NCBI GenBank assembly: GCA_965261925.1
Contig: OZ253486.1
Span: 930,001 to 994,000, forward strand
Direction of reading: 5' to 3'
Origin: Bin87 sp965261925
GTDB lineage: Bacteria > Chloroflexota > Dehalococcoidia > Lucifugimonadales > UBA3495
DNA: 64,000 nt
Shown in pieces: positions 51,985 to 60,666 of this stretch. Each line of letters starts with the position of its first letter. The first letter of the stretch is position 1. Below the pieces are notes generated by a model that did no database searches, was not told the origin of the DNA, and saw only the letters and a list, made by a program, of their open reading frames with translations. Made by a program: the position numbers and the translations under genes.

Positions 51985-54474
51985 ATGCACAAATCACGCA
52001 GATTGCGCTCGTTGCCGGTGGCTTCCCTGCCTTGGCGAGCGGTCTTTGCCGCCGCTGCCGTCGCCCTGTTGATGACGGTGGTTGCCGCCTGTGGCGGCGG
52101 TGAGCCGGAGGCCCCCGCCAGCTCGGGCGCCAGCGGGGGCGGGGCCACCGCTCCGGAACCCACCGCGATGGCTGCGGAGCCGACGGCGGCCATGGCCGAG
52201 AACACTCCCACGCCCGTGCCGCCGACCCAAACACCGCTGCCCGCCGCAGCAACCCAGGAGGCCCTGGTCCTGCAGGTGGTCTGCATCAACCGAACCCTGC
52301 GCCCCTGCGAGCTCATCCGGGACTTCTATTCTCCCCGGGTCAGTGAAAGGACCAATGGCGAGGTTACGGTCGAGATCTCGTCTTACCCCGAACTCGGCCT
52401 CGCCGGCCCCGACACCATTCGGCTGGTCGCGGACCAGACCCTGGAGTTCGCCGAGATTTACTCCGGATACGTCGGCGGTGACCTGCCGATCATCGACGTC
52501 GGAAACCTCTGGGGCCTCTCCCCGAGCAACGACGCGCACCTGGAGCTCACCGACGCCATTGAAGACGACATGATTCGCATCCTCCGGGACTCCACCGGCG
52601 GCGAACCCATCTTCCGCGCGTACTATCCCAATCAGTATGTCTTCAGCGGTGAGCCCCTGCCGGATCTTGCTTCCTACAAGGACAAGAACATCCGCCAGCA
52701 CAGCACCATCCTGGGCGACCTGCTGGCCGGCCTGGGCGCGGCGGGTCAGTTCGTGGCCTTCGCCGACGTGTACACCGCCCTGGAACGCGGCGTCCTCGAC
52801 GCTGGCATCACCGGCGGCACCCCCGGCTACGGCCAGCGCTGGTACGAGGTCACCGACTACCTCTATGGCCCCATCGTCGGCTCCATCGGCGTGACCTACG
52901 TTACCGTCAACGGAGACAAGTGGCGTCAGCTTACCGCCGAGAACCGCGAAATCCTCAAGGAGGTGGGCGAGGAATTCGAGGCCGAGAACCTCCGTCTCCT
53001 CAAGACGGATTGGGACCCGGCCGGCATCAGCCTCAACGTCGCCGAGGGCATGGAATATTCTGACTTCCCGGACGACGTCAAGGCCCAGATGCGCGACACT
53101 GCGCTCAATGCCATCATTCCCAACTGGGTCGAGCGCGCCGGCGGAGCCGACTCCGAAGGCGTCAACATCTTCAACGAAAAGGTCGGCCCCATCGTCGGCG
53201 TGGTCATCAACCCCGACGGCACGGCCAGCGAGACCACCGCGATGATGTCGCCCGGCGCGATGGATTGCGGCAGCGACCGCGGCGTCGGCGAGGTCTGCAT
53301 CAGCGTCGTTGACTCCTCCACCGGGGAGAAGGAAGCGTTCGCCTCCACCCAGTGCGACGGCGATGCCGCCGCGTCCGTTCCTGACAGCCACGGCGGCGGC
53401 AGCCCCGCCGGTTGGTCCTGCGGCGTGGAGAGCGGCATCAACTTCAACCTCACCCCGCTCACTTCCTCCGGTGAAAGCTTCGAGTTCCAGATGGCCTGCA
53501 TCAACCGCACCCTGGTTGACTGCGGCCTCGCCATCGGCAACTACTCCGAGACCGAGGACATCGGCTTCGTCGAACGCGTCAAGCGCCGGACCAACGGCCA
53601 GGTCGTTTTCGAAATCTCGTCCTTCCCCGAACTCGGTATCGCCGGCCCCGACTCGCTGCGCCTCATCGAGGACGGCACGCTGGACTCCGCGCAGATCTAC
53701 TCCGGCTACGTCGGCGGCGACTTCCCCATCATGGACATGAGCAACCTCTGGGGCCTCTTCGCCAGCCAGCAGGACCAATTGGACGTGATTGACGCCATCC
53801 AGCCCAAGATGGCCGAGGTCACCGCCGAGAACGGCGGCATCCAGATCGCTTACATGATGACCGCCCACAACTACATCTTCGCCAAGCCCCAGGTCAGCGA
53901 CCTAGAAGACCTACAGGGTCTCAAGGTCCGCAGCCATAGCACCGTGCTCAGCGACCTGCTGTCCGGCATGGGCGCCGACCCGCAGTTCATCGCCTTCGCC
54001 GACGTGTACACCGCCCTGGAACGCGGCGTCATCGACGGCGCCATTTCCTGCGGTTCCTGCGGACACGGCCTGCGCTGGTACGAAGTCGCCGACTATCTCG
54101 TCGGCCCCATCGTGTCCGTTGGCCACAGCTGGTTCGCCGTCAACGCCGACCGCTGGAACCAGATGCCCAAGGACCTGCAGAACATCGTTCTGGAGGAAGG
54201 CGGGCGTCACGCCTACCTGAACCGTCAGCTGCTCTTCGAGCACTTCGCTCCCAACGCGGTCAGCGAGAACGTGAAGGAAGGCATGGCGCTGGTGGAGTTC
54301 ACCCCTGAGATGCAGGCTGCCCAGCGGAAGTCCGCCATTGAGAACGTCGTGCCCGGCTGGGTCGAGCGCGTCGGTGGCGCCACCTCCGAAGCGGCCATCA
54401 TCTTCAACGACGTGGTGGCCCCCATCGTCAAGGTGAAGATCAACGCCGATGGGACGGCGTCAGCCACCGAATAA
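51985..54474 (+). CDS. double-headed TRAP transporter binding lipoprotein (two DctP-like domains)
   Basis: 829 residues, exported lipoprotein (signal ending VVAAC, Cys at about 36), then a PEPTAM-type linker. Two full DctP-like solute-binding domains follow, at about 90-420 and 500-829. Each contains CIN-R (Cys pair CINRTLRPC or CINRTLVDC), GPD-(S/T)-(I/L)-RL, IYSGYVGGD, NLWGL, FADVYTALERGV and a closing WVER-GG domain end. A Cys-containing spacer (about 430-500) joins them. TRAP receptors normally have one domain. ATG at 51985 has a GAGGGAGA site. A terminator follows; a third domain gene and the permeases lie downstream. The ligand is probably an organic acid, not determinable here. Confidence 0.9.
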   Translation: MHKSRRLRSLPVASLPWRAVFAAAAVALLMTVVAACGGGEPEAPASSGASGGGATAPEPTAMAAEPTAAMAENTPTPVPPTQTPLPAAATQEALVLQVVCINRTLRPCELIRDFYSPRVSERTNGEVTVEISSYPELGLAGPDTIRLVADQTLEFAEIYSGYVGGDLPIIDVGNLWGLSPSNDAHLELTDAIEDDMIRILRDSTGGEPIFRAYYPNQYVFSGEPLPDLASYKDKNIRQHSTILGDLLAGLGAAGQFVAFADVYTALERGVLDAGITGGTPGYGQRWYEVTDYLYGPIVGSIGVTYVTVNGDKWRQLTAENREILKEVGEEFEAENLRLLKTDWDPAGISLNVAEGMEYSDFPDDVKAQMRDTALNAIIPNWVERAGGADSEGVNIFNEKVGPIVGVVINPDGTASETTAMMSPGAMDCGSDRGVGEVCISVVDSSTGEKEAFASTQCDGDAAASVPDSHGGGSPAGWSCGVESGINFNLTPLTSSGESFEFQMACINRTLVDCGLAIGNYSETEDIGFVERVKRRTNGQVVFEISSFPELGIAGPDSLRLIEDGTLDSAQIYSGYVGGDFPIMDMSNLWGLFASQQDQLDVIDAIQPKMAEVTAENGGIQIAYMMTAHNYIFAKPQVSDLEDLQGLKVRSHSTVLSDLLSGMGADPQFIAFADVYTALERGVIDGAISCGSCGHGLRWYEVADYLVGPIVSVGHSWFAVNADRWNQMPKDLQNIVLEEGGRHAYLNRQLLFEHFAPNAVSENVKEGMALVEFTPEMQAAQRKSAIENVVPGWVERVGGATSEAAIIFNDVVAPIVKVKINADGTASATE

Positions 54475-54502
54475 CCCCACTGGTCACGGACGCGCTAATT
54501 GC

Positions 54503-54531
54503 GGGGCGAGTATGATACTCGCCCCGTTTTT
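54503..54531 (+). terminator. intrinsic terminator after the double binding protein
   Basis: Perfect 10-bp stem GGGGCGAGTA/TACTCGCCCC with loop TGA, then GTTTTTG. Strong, so the next binding protein needs its own promoter in the AT-rich stretch that follows. Confidence 0.9.
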
Positions 54532-54700
54532 GTATTACGGTATGTGTCTTCCGAATTTACGCTTTTCGTCAATATATTGCTGCGTAATATCTTAAAACAC
54601 TCCTTTGACAACCTTATAGCGCTGGAATAAACTTGCGCCCGGCTCAACTCAGCCCGTTATTGCTTGGACACACGGACCAATTTGTTGGTACGGAGGGAAC

Positions 54701-55922
54701 ATGATGGACGCAATTACCTGCGCTACCCGCAAAATGGGGATGAGAGTCCTTCTGCCGCTCCTGCTCTGCGTGCCGGTCATCGCGCTGCTGGCGTGCGGCG
54801 GCGGCGAACCCGCGCAACCCCAAACCGGCAGCGGGGCGGCGGCTCCGGAACCCACCGCGATGGCTCCGGAACCCACCGCGATGGCAGCCGAACCCACCGC
54901 CGCCATGGCCTCTGAAACCACGTTGCAAACCCAGGGCGAGAGTTTCGAGTTCCAATTGGTCTGCATCAACCGGAACGTGGCTGCCTGCGAACTCGTCGAC
55001 AGCTTTTTCGTCCCCGAGGTCGCTAAACGCACTGACGGCCAGGTTCAATTCAACCTGTCTTCGTTCCCCGAACTGGGGATCGCCGGCTCCGACACCCTGC
55101 GGCTGGTCGCGGACAACACGCTGGAGGTCGCGGAGGTGTACAGCGGATACGTCGGCGGAGACCTCCCGTTGCTGGACGTGGGCAACCTCTGGGGCCTGTC
55201 CCCCAGCGAGGAGGCCCACCTGGAGCTGACCGATGCCATTGACGAGGAGTTGGTGGCCGTCCTCAAAGAGACCACCGGTGGCCAACCGATCATGCGCCAC
55301 TACTATCCCAACCAGTTCATTTTCAGCCGCGAGCCGCTGGACGACCTGGCCGCTTTTGAAAACAAGCAGATCCGGCAGCACAGCACCATCCTGGGCGACC
55401 TGCTGGCCGGCCTCGGAGCCGAGGGCCAGTTCGTGGCCTTCGCCGACGTCTACACTGCCCTCGAACGCGGCGTTCTCGACGCCGGCGTAACCGGCGGCGA
55501 GCCCGGACACAGCCAGCGCTGGTACGAGGTCACGGATTATCTGTACGGCCCCATCATTGGCTCGGTTGCCGTGGCCTACTTCACCATGAGCAGTGATTCG
55601 TGGAGCCAACTGCCTCCTGATATCCAGCAAATCATCCTGGACGTGGGCAAGGAACACGAAAAACTGGCCCGCAAAACCCTCATCGAAGAATGGAATGTGT
55701 TCAGCGTGGAGGCCAACGTGGAGGCCGGCATGATTCACCGGCCCTTCAGCGAAGAAGTGCAAAACAAAATGCGAGGAAGTGGCCTTGAACGTGATTCTGC
55801 CCAACTGGGTCGAGCGTACCGGTGGACCCAACAGCGATGCGGCGCAGCTGTACAACGATAAAGTTGCTCCCATCCTGGGGGTCGCCATCAACCCCGACGG
55901 CACCGCCAAGGAACTCAACTAA
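54701..55922 (+). pseudogene. TRAP binding lipoprotein (DctP-like) with late frameshift
   Basis: A single-domain relative of the preceding receptor: lipobox IALLAC, linker PEPTAMAPEPTAM, CINRNVAAC, IYSGYVGGD-type VYSGYVGGD, NLWGLSPSEEAH, FADVYTALERGV. After QNKMR near 55771 one extra G (CGAGGAAG for CGAGAAG) shifts the frame. The original ending (VALNVILPNWVERTGG ... VAINPDGTAKELN) continues in the next frame to a TAA at 55920-55922. As written the last 50 residues are replaced by a different tail ending at 55861. Single-base error or recent lesion; the other domains show what the end should be. ATG at 54701 follows GGAGGG. Confidence 0.85.
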
Positions 55923-56301
55923 TCTTCCCAAAGCCGCCAAACGTAGGGGCGGGCTTCAAACCCGCCCCTCATATCTGAGCATGCGACATTTTCGTGACAT
56001 TCGCGGTCGTTGGTCTTCAAACCCCAATATATGGGCGTATTTCCTCTTGGGTGGTGTCGCGAACATATAGCGGCTACGCACCCCGGCGGCGAATCTCCCT
56101 TGTCTCCTATAACGCCGCTGGTCCCTTATTCAGGGACAACTGACCCCAGGTCGGACCGCTAGATGTTCCACTGGATCGCAGCGAGAATCGCACTGGTTGA
56201 CTTTTATCAGACCCGCCAATATAGTCCCAACTTGCGTGTCAGGTAGGAGGATTCTTGTCCTTTTGCTGCTTCACATCTCCTGAATTGAATAATTCGCCGG
56301 C
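55923..56301. other. intergenic region before the TRAP permeases
   Basis: No gene seen. A 9-bp hairpin AGGGGCGGG/CCCGCCCCT with loop CTTCAAA at 55945-55969 probably ends the binding-protein transcript. Similar GTAGGGGCG sequence occurs at 17646. The remaining 330 bases are moderately AT-rich and should hold the permease promoter; I cannot place boxes with confidence. Confidence 0.55.
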
Positions 56302-56340
56302 ATGGCGTTCACACCTTCGCCTGCTTACCGGAGGCGCCAG

Positions 56341-57081
56341 TTGACCACACAACCTGCAGCAACCCCCGCGCCGATTCTGTTGACCCGGTTCATTTACAAG
56401 ATTGACGGCGCCTTGGACTGGGTTTACCGCATATTCGGATACATCTGCGGTAGCCTCCTGCTGCTCCTGGGCATCTACATCACCTACCAGGTGATTGTTC
56501 GCAAGATTGGCGGACCCGTCCTGGGCAACCAGGAGTTGATCGGCGGCTACGTTCTGGCCTTCGCCGGCACCTGGGCATTTTCCTACTCCCTGCGCACCGG
56601 GTCCCATGTGCGCATCGACGTGCTGCTGCCCCTCTTCTCGCGCATTCACCCCTACATGCGATCTGCCGCCGACTGGTTGGCCCTGGGGTCCGCGGGATTT
56701 TTTGGCGGTGTTACTGCCTGGTATGCGTGGAAAGAAGTACTGAAATCGTATTGTATTCGGAATTCGGCCGGTATCCCATCCAGTGGAAGGGATCGGTTCG
56801 CGATGAATCTGCTAGGCGAAGACGACCCCGAAAAACTCAACTTGGCATGCGAACCTGCCCTGGCTAACACCTATCTCATCGGGAACTTCCTGCCCGAGCT
56901 CTGGATGTTCCAGATGATCGTGGCCGTCGGCTTTACCATGCTCGCCTTCACCGCTTTCCAGTGGATGCTCAGCATGATCCTGCGCGGCCTCCTCGAAATC
57001 TGGCACAAGAACTCCGGCGGCGACGTGGCCGACCTCGCGGCTGACGCTGACGTCATGCAGGAAGCCGCGTCCGGCGTGTAA
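56341..57081 (+). CDS. dctQ: TRAP transporter small permease (DctQ)
   Basis: 246 residues, four membrane segments (about 28-50, 62-85, 105-130, 190-215). GNQELIGGYVLAFAGTWAFSY and SHVRIDVLL are DctQ hallmarks (VRVDLL position). An insertion of about 35 polar residues (NSAGIPSSGRDRFAMNLLGEDD...) between spans 3 and 4 makes it longer than usual. I prefer the TTG at 56341, with GGAGG six bases upstream, over an ATG at 56302 that lacks a site. It partners with DctM 100 bases downstream. Confidence 0.88.
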   Translation: MTTQPAATPAPILLTRFIYKIDGALDWVYRIFGYICGSLLLLLGIYITYQVIVRKIGGPVLGNQELIGGYVLAFAGTWAFSYSLRTGSHVRIDVLLPLFSRIHPYMRSAADWLALGSAGFFGGVTAWYAWKEVLKSYCIRNSAGIPSSGRDRFAMNLLGEDDPEKLNLACEPALANTYLIGNFLPELWMFQMIVAVGFTMLAFTAFQWMLSMILRGLLEIWHKNSGGDVADLAADADVMQEAASGV

Positions 57082-57180
57082 CCGCTCAACTTTCTTCGCA
57101 CAACCCTTCTCTTCGCACAACCTTTCCGACGCCACGGCAGTCGCCTCTCCGTCGGCACCACTGCACGAAGGACTGTAAAC

Positions 57181-59058
57181 ATGGCAATCATCGCCGCATT
57201 CAGCATGATGGGAGTTTTCTTCCTGATTGGCCTCTACGTCGCCGGCGCCCTTGGTGTGCTGTCCCTGGTGATGATGCAGGTGTTCTCGGATGCCCCGCTG
57301 TGGAACATCCTCGGCAACAAGGCCTGGGAGAGCAACACCAACTTTATCCTGGTCGCAGTCCCTCTCTTCCTGCTCATGGGCGAGCTCATGCTCCGTTCCG
57401 GCATGGGAGAGCGCATGTACGGCGCGTTGTCGCGCTGGCTGGTGTTCCTACCCGGCGGCCTGCTCCACACCAACATCGCCTCCTGCGCGGTCTTCGCCGC
57501 CTGCTCCGGCTCCAGCGTCGCCACATCCGCCACCATCAGCCGCGTATCCCTGCCTTCCTTCCGCCAGCGCGGGTACAGCGAGCGTCTGGTCATCGGCTCT
57601 CTGGCCGCCGGCGGTACCCTGGGCATCCTCATCCCGCCCAGCATTGGCCTCATCATCTACGGCGTGCTCGTTGAGGAATCCATCGGCCGCCTCTACATGG
57701 GCGGATTTTTGCCCGGCTTCCTGCTGGCGTTCACCATGATCGTCATGATGGTCATCACCTCGATAATAGTGCCGAGCACCGCGCCCATGGAGGAGGAGGT
57801 GCGCCGTCTCTATCGCGCCTGGTTCCACGGGCTCCGCATTCGACGCTACAACGACGAGCAGTTCGCGGAGTTGCGGCGGGAACAGGCCGTAGAAGCGGGC
57901 ATTGCGGATAAACACGACCGGCAAGACTATCGTCGCGGGCGGTCCGTGTTGTCCTACGGCGAGGCCGTAGCCGAATGGGGCAGGATGCTTTTCGAAGCCC
58001 TGATCGGAATGATGTCCATCATCCCGGTTCTTGCCATCATCCTCCTCGTGCTCGGTTCCATCTACACCGGTTGGGCCACGCCCACCGAGGCTGCGGCTCT
58101 GGGAGTGGTTGGCGCCCTGATAGTTGCCGTCGCCAACGAACTCTACCGCAAGATAAGCAACAACCGGGCGGCCGTTATTTTGGTCGGAATTCTGATGTTC
58201 CCGGTGGTGGTCTTTGCGTTGGACGACTATATCCAGCAACGGCGCGGCCGTTTGTCGGGCTCCGCCGCCACGCTGGTGTTGCTCGGTTTCATCTTCTTCC
58301 CCGCCTGGTATCTGGCCATCTACATCATCGGCCGGCGTGGCGAGTTGCCTCCTCCTTCCTACAAGGACTGGAATCAGGCTCGCGGCGCGGTGCAGCACAT
58401 GGTCATGGACGCCATCATCTCCACCGTTCGCACCTCGTCGATGATCATGCTAATCGTCATGGCCGCTTTCACTCTCAGCTTCGCGTTCGCCCGTCTCGGC
58501 ATCTCGCAGGATATTTCCGAATGGATTACCGCACTGAACCTGAACGCGCTCCAGTTCGTGATTATCCTGGTGTTCTTCTACCTGCTCCTGGGCACCTTCA
58601 TGGAAAGCTTCGCCATGCTGGTGACGACGATTCCAATCCTCGCGCCGACGCTGGAAGCGGTGGGCGTGGACCTGGTCTGGTTCGGCATCATCATGGTGAT
58701 CCTCGTCGAAGCCGCCCTCATCAGCCCGCCCGAGGGCATCAACCTGTACATACTGCACGGGGTGCGACAGGACGTTGACCAACAGATGGCGGAACAAACG
58801 GCGGCAGCCCAGGATGCCTTAAAGGAAAGCACCATCACGGATGTGTATATCGGGGTATTACCATTCATGGGCTGCATGGCCGCGGTGATAGCACTATTGT
58901 TCGTCTTCCCGGACATCGCCCTCTGGGCCCCCTGCATCATCTACGATGATCCCAGCCGCGAGTTCCTGCAATCGGTCAACGTCGAACGGGACGCCGCCGG
59001 CTTCTGGGAGAACATCCGCTACTGCTCCTCTGAGTTCCGCCCCCGGGCCTACCAGTAG
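57181..59058 (+). CDS. dctM: TRAP transporter large permease (DctM)
   Basis: 625 residues, at least 12 hydrophobic segments, DctM family. Family blocks: SNTNFILVAVPLFLLMGELM, FAACSGSSVATSATIS, GGTLGILIPPSIGLIIYG, WATPTEAAALGVVGAL, and the closing helices. About 200 residues longer than the usual 430: a charged cytoplasmic insert (about 200-265, RAWFHGLRIRRYNDEQ) and additional spans (about 320-375), plus a C-terminal extension with cysteines. It imports the ligand captured by the DctP-type receptors using a sodium or proton gradient. GAAGGA precedes the ATG. Confidence 0.9.
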   Translation: MAIIAAFSMMGVFFLIGLYVAGALGVLSLVMMQVFSDAPLWNILGNKAWESNTNFILVAVPLFLLMGELMLRSGMGERMYGALSRWLVFLPGGLLHTNIASCAVFAACSGSSVATSATISRVSLPSFRQRGYSERLVIGSLAAGGTLGILIPPSIGLIIYGVLVEESIGRLYMGGFLPGFLLAFTMIVMMVITSIIVPSTAPMEEEVRRLYRAWFHGLRIRRYNDEQFAELRREQAVEAGIADKHDRQDYRRGRSVLSYGEAVAEWGRMLFEALIGMMSIIPVLAIILLVLGSIYTGWATPTEAAALGVVGALIVAVANELYRKISNNRAAVILVGILMFPVVVFALDDYIQQRRGRLSGSAATLVLLGFIFFPAWYLAIYIIGRRGELPPPSYKDWNQARGAVQHMVMDAIISTVRTSSMIMLIVMAAFTLSFAFARLGISQDISEWITALNLNALQFVIILVFFYLLLGTFMESFAMLVTTIPILAPTLEAVGVDLVWFGIIMVILVEAALISPPEGINLYILHGVRQDVDQQMAEQTAAAQDALKESTITDVYIGVLPFMGCMAAVIALLFVFPDIALWAPCIIYDDPSREFLQSVNVERDAAGFWENIRYCSSEFRPRAYQ

Positions 59059-59095
59059 CGCGGGCGACGGCTTCCCCTGCCGTATAATGTCGGGA

Positions 59096-59135
59096 GCGCC
59101 TCTGTCGCCGTTGGGGGCAGAGGCGTTGCTTTGTT
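59096..59135 (+). terminator. intrinsic terminator after dctM
   Basis: CGCCTCTG at 59097-59104 pairs with CAGAGGCG near 59117-59124, with additional inner pairing, followed by TTGCTTTGTT. A TATAAT box lies just before it at about 59083, so a promoter for the next operon may read through the hairpin. Confidence 0.7.
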
Positions 59136-59195
59136 AACGGCTACCGAGCGTATTCCGAATACGGCTCAGGCATCGATCCGGAGCGAGGAACTGCC

Positions 59196-59663
59196 ATGAA
59201 ATACCGTGTTTTGCTCCACAAAACGGAAGCAGGTTACGTCGCTATTTGCCCCGGCTTGCCGGACAGCAAGGCGCAAGGCGCAACCGCCGAAGAAGCGTTG
59301 GAGAACGTTCGGTACGAGATCTCCGGTTCGGTTTCCGAGCGTGAAGGGCGGTTCTGGCAGGACGGTGACGAAGACGAACGCCTGGAAGAGGTGGAAGTCG
59401 CCGTCGGTGGACGCTTCGACGTTGGCAGCGGAGGTAGCTCCGCGAGGTACCCCATATGCGTGATCAAACACTCGGAGGGCTATGCCGTCTCCTGTCCGAT
59501 GCTCCCGGGATGCTTCTCTCAAGGTAACACTATGGACGAAGCGTTGAGCAACATCCAGATCGCTATTCGCGAATGGCTTATTTCCGCCCAGGAAGTGCTG
59601 CTGCTGGGTAAGCCTGATATCGAGGTCATCGAGAAAGATGATGAAGATCAGGACGCTGCGTAG
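59196..59663 (+). CDS. hicB: HicB-like antitoxin with two tandem HicB domains
   Basis: 155 residues containing two HicB-type domains: residues 1-45 (KYRVLLHKTEAGYVAICPGLPDS, EEALENVRYEI) and about 85-130 (YPICVIKHSEGYAVSCPMLPG, DEALSNIQIAI). Both keep the Y-V/A-x-C-P-x-LPG pattern. No C-terminal DNA-binding domain is evident. It is followed two bases later by HicA. Usual HicB has a single domain; here duplication may let one polypeptide hold two toxins. A GAGGAA site precedes the ATG. Confidence 0.85.
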   Translation: MKYRVLLHKTEAGYVAICPGLPDSKAQGATAEEALENVRYEISGSVSEREGRFWQDGDEDERLEEVEVAVGGRFDVGSGGSSARYPICVIKHSEGYAVSCPMLPGCFSQGNTMDEALSNIQIAIREWLISAQEVLLLGKPDIEVIEKDDEDQDAA

Positions 59664-59665
59664 CT

Positions 59666-59878
59666 ATGCCCAGAGTCCCTGGGGTCAATCACCTTCGCGC
59701 GGTGGTGGCCCTGCAGAAAGCCGGTTTTCGAATCGCCAACCAAGGTAAGCACATAAAAATGGAGCGAGGGCAAATTACGCTGATCATCCCCCGCCAAAAC
59801 CCCATCGACCCGTTCACCATGGGCAGCATCGTCCGGCAGGCCGGCCTGACCGTGGCCCAGTTTCGCGACCTGCTGTAG
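59666..59878 (+). CDS. hicA: HicA mRNA interferase toxin
   Basis: 70 residues, double-stranded-RNA-binding-like fold. AVVALQKAGFRIANQGKHIKM carries the family's active His in the GKHIKM position. TLIIPRQNPIDPFTMGSIVRQAGLT completes the domain. HicA degrades mRNA when not bound to HicB. Antitoxin-first order, two-base gap. Confidence 0.9.
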   Translation: MPRVPGVNHLRAVVALQKAGFRIANQGKHIKMERGQITLIIPRQNPIDPFTMGSIVRQAGLTVAQFRDLL

Positions 59879-59937
59879 CCCTCGCGTCAAAACTCACCAT
59901 TGACCCCATCGGCCGGCGGCATTAGCATACCCCCGCC

Positions 59938-60666
59938 ATGTACGCGCTCATCCTCGCCGGCGGAAAGGGCGAACGCCTCCGTCCCCTCACCGACAATGTA
60001 CCCAAACCCATGATCCCCCTGTGCGGCCGTCCCATACTCTGGCATCAGGTCCAGTGGCTGCGCGAGGCCGGCGTCACCGATGCTGTCTTTCTGGTTGGCC
60101 ATCTCGCCGACGCGGTGCGGGACTATTTTGCCGACGGCAGCGATTGCGGCATCCGCGCCCACTACAGCCGTGAGGATGTTCCCCTCGGCCGCGGCGGCGC
60201 TCTCCGGCAAGGATTGTCGATGCTGCCCCAATCCGACGAGCCGGTCATCGCCACCAATGGCGACGTAATCACCGATGCTCCCATCGCCGACCTGCTTAAC
60301 GACCACCGCGCCCGCCAACGCGAGAACCCCGACCACCTCGCCACCATCCTCACCGTACCCATGACCAGCCCCTACGGCATCGTCGACACCGATGCCAACG
60401 GCCTGGTGAGCCGGTTCCGCGAAAAGGCGGTCCTCCCCTACGCCATCAACGGCGGCGTCTACGTCCTCCATCCCGCCATCCGTGGCCTGTTGCCCGATTT
60501 CGGCGACCATGAGACCTCCACCTTCCCCGAGCTGGCCGCTGCGGGGCGCATGTCCGCCGTGTCCACCGCCGCCTTCTGGCGCAGCGTCGATTCTCCCAAA
60601 GACCTGCGCGAAGCCGAAGAGCACCTGTCCGCCCTTGCCGCCGACCCGGCCGAGGCGGTCCGGTGA
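59938..60666 (+). CDS. sugar-phosphate nucleotidyltransferase
   Basis: 242 residues. The N-terminal LILAGGKGERLRPLTDNVPKPM is the nucleotide-binding signature of NDP-sugar pyrophosphorylases; NGDVITD is the metal-binding position; GGVYVLHP near the C-terminus. It lacks the hexapeptide left-handed helix domain, so it resembles short mannose-1-phosphate guanylyltransferase or glucose-1-phosphate thymidylyltransferase-like enzymes. It supplies activated sugar for surface glycans, sugar specificity unknown. The stop overlaps the GTG of the MoxR gene by four bases. Confidence 0.88.
   Translation: MYALILAGGKGERLRPLTDNVPKPMIPLCGRPILWHQVQWLREAGVTDAVFLVGHLADAVRDYFADGSDCGIRAHYSREDVPLGRGGALRQGLSMLPQSDEPVIATNGDVITDAPIADLLNDHRARQRENPDHLATILTVPMTSPYGIVDTDANGLVSRFREKAVLPYAINGGVYVLHPAIRGLLPDFGDHETSTFPELAAAGRMSAVSTAAFWRSVDSPKDLREAEEHLSALAADPAEAVR

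Noticed and set aside
51994..53868. 624-codon minus-strand frame opposite the double DctP gene
   Set aside because: Antisense reading of GC-rich codons in a clearly recognised gene; no homologous features.
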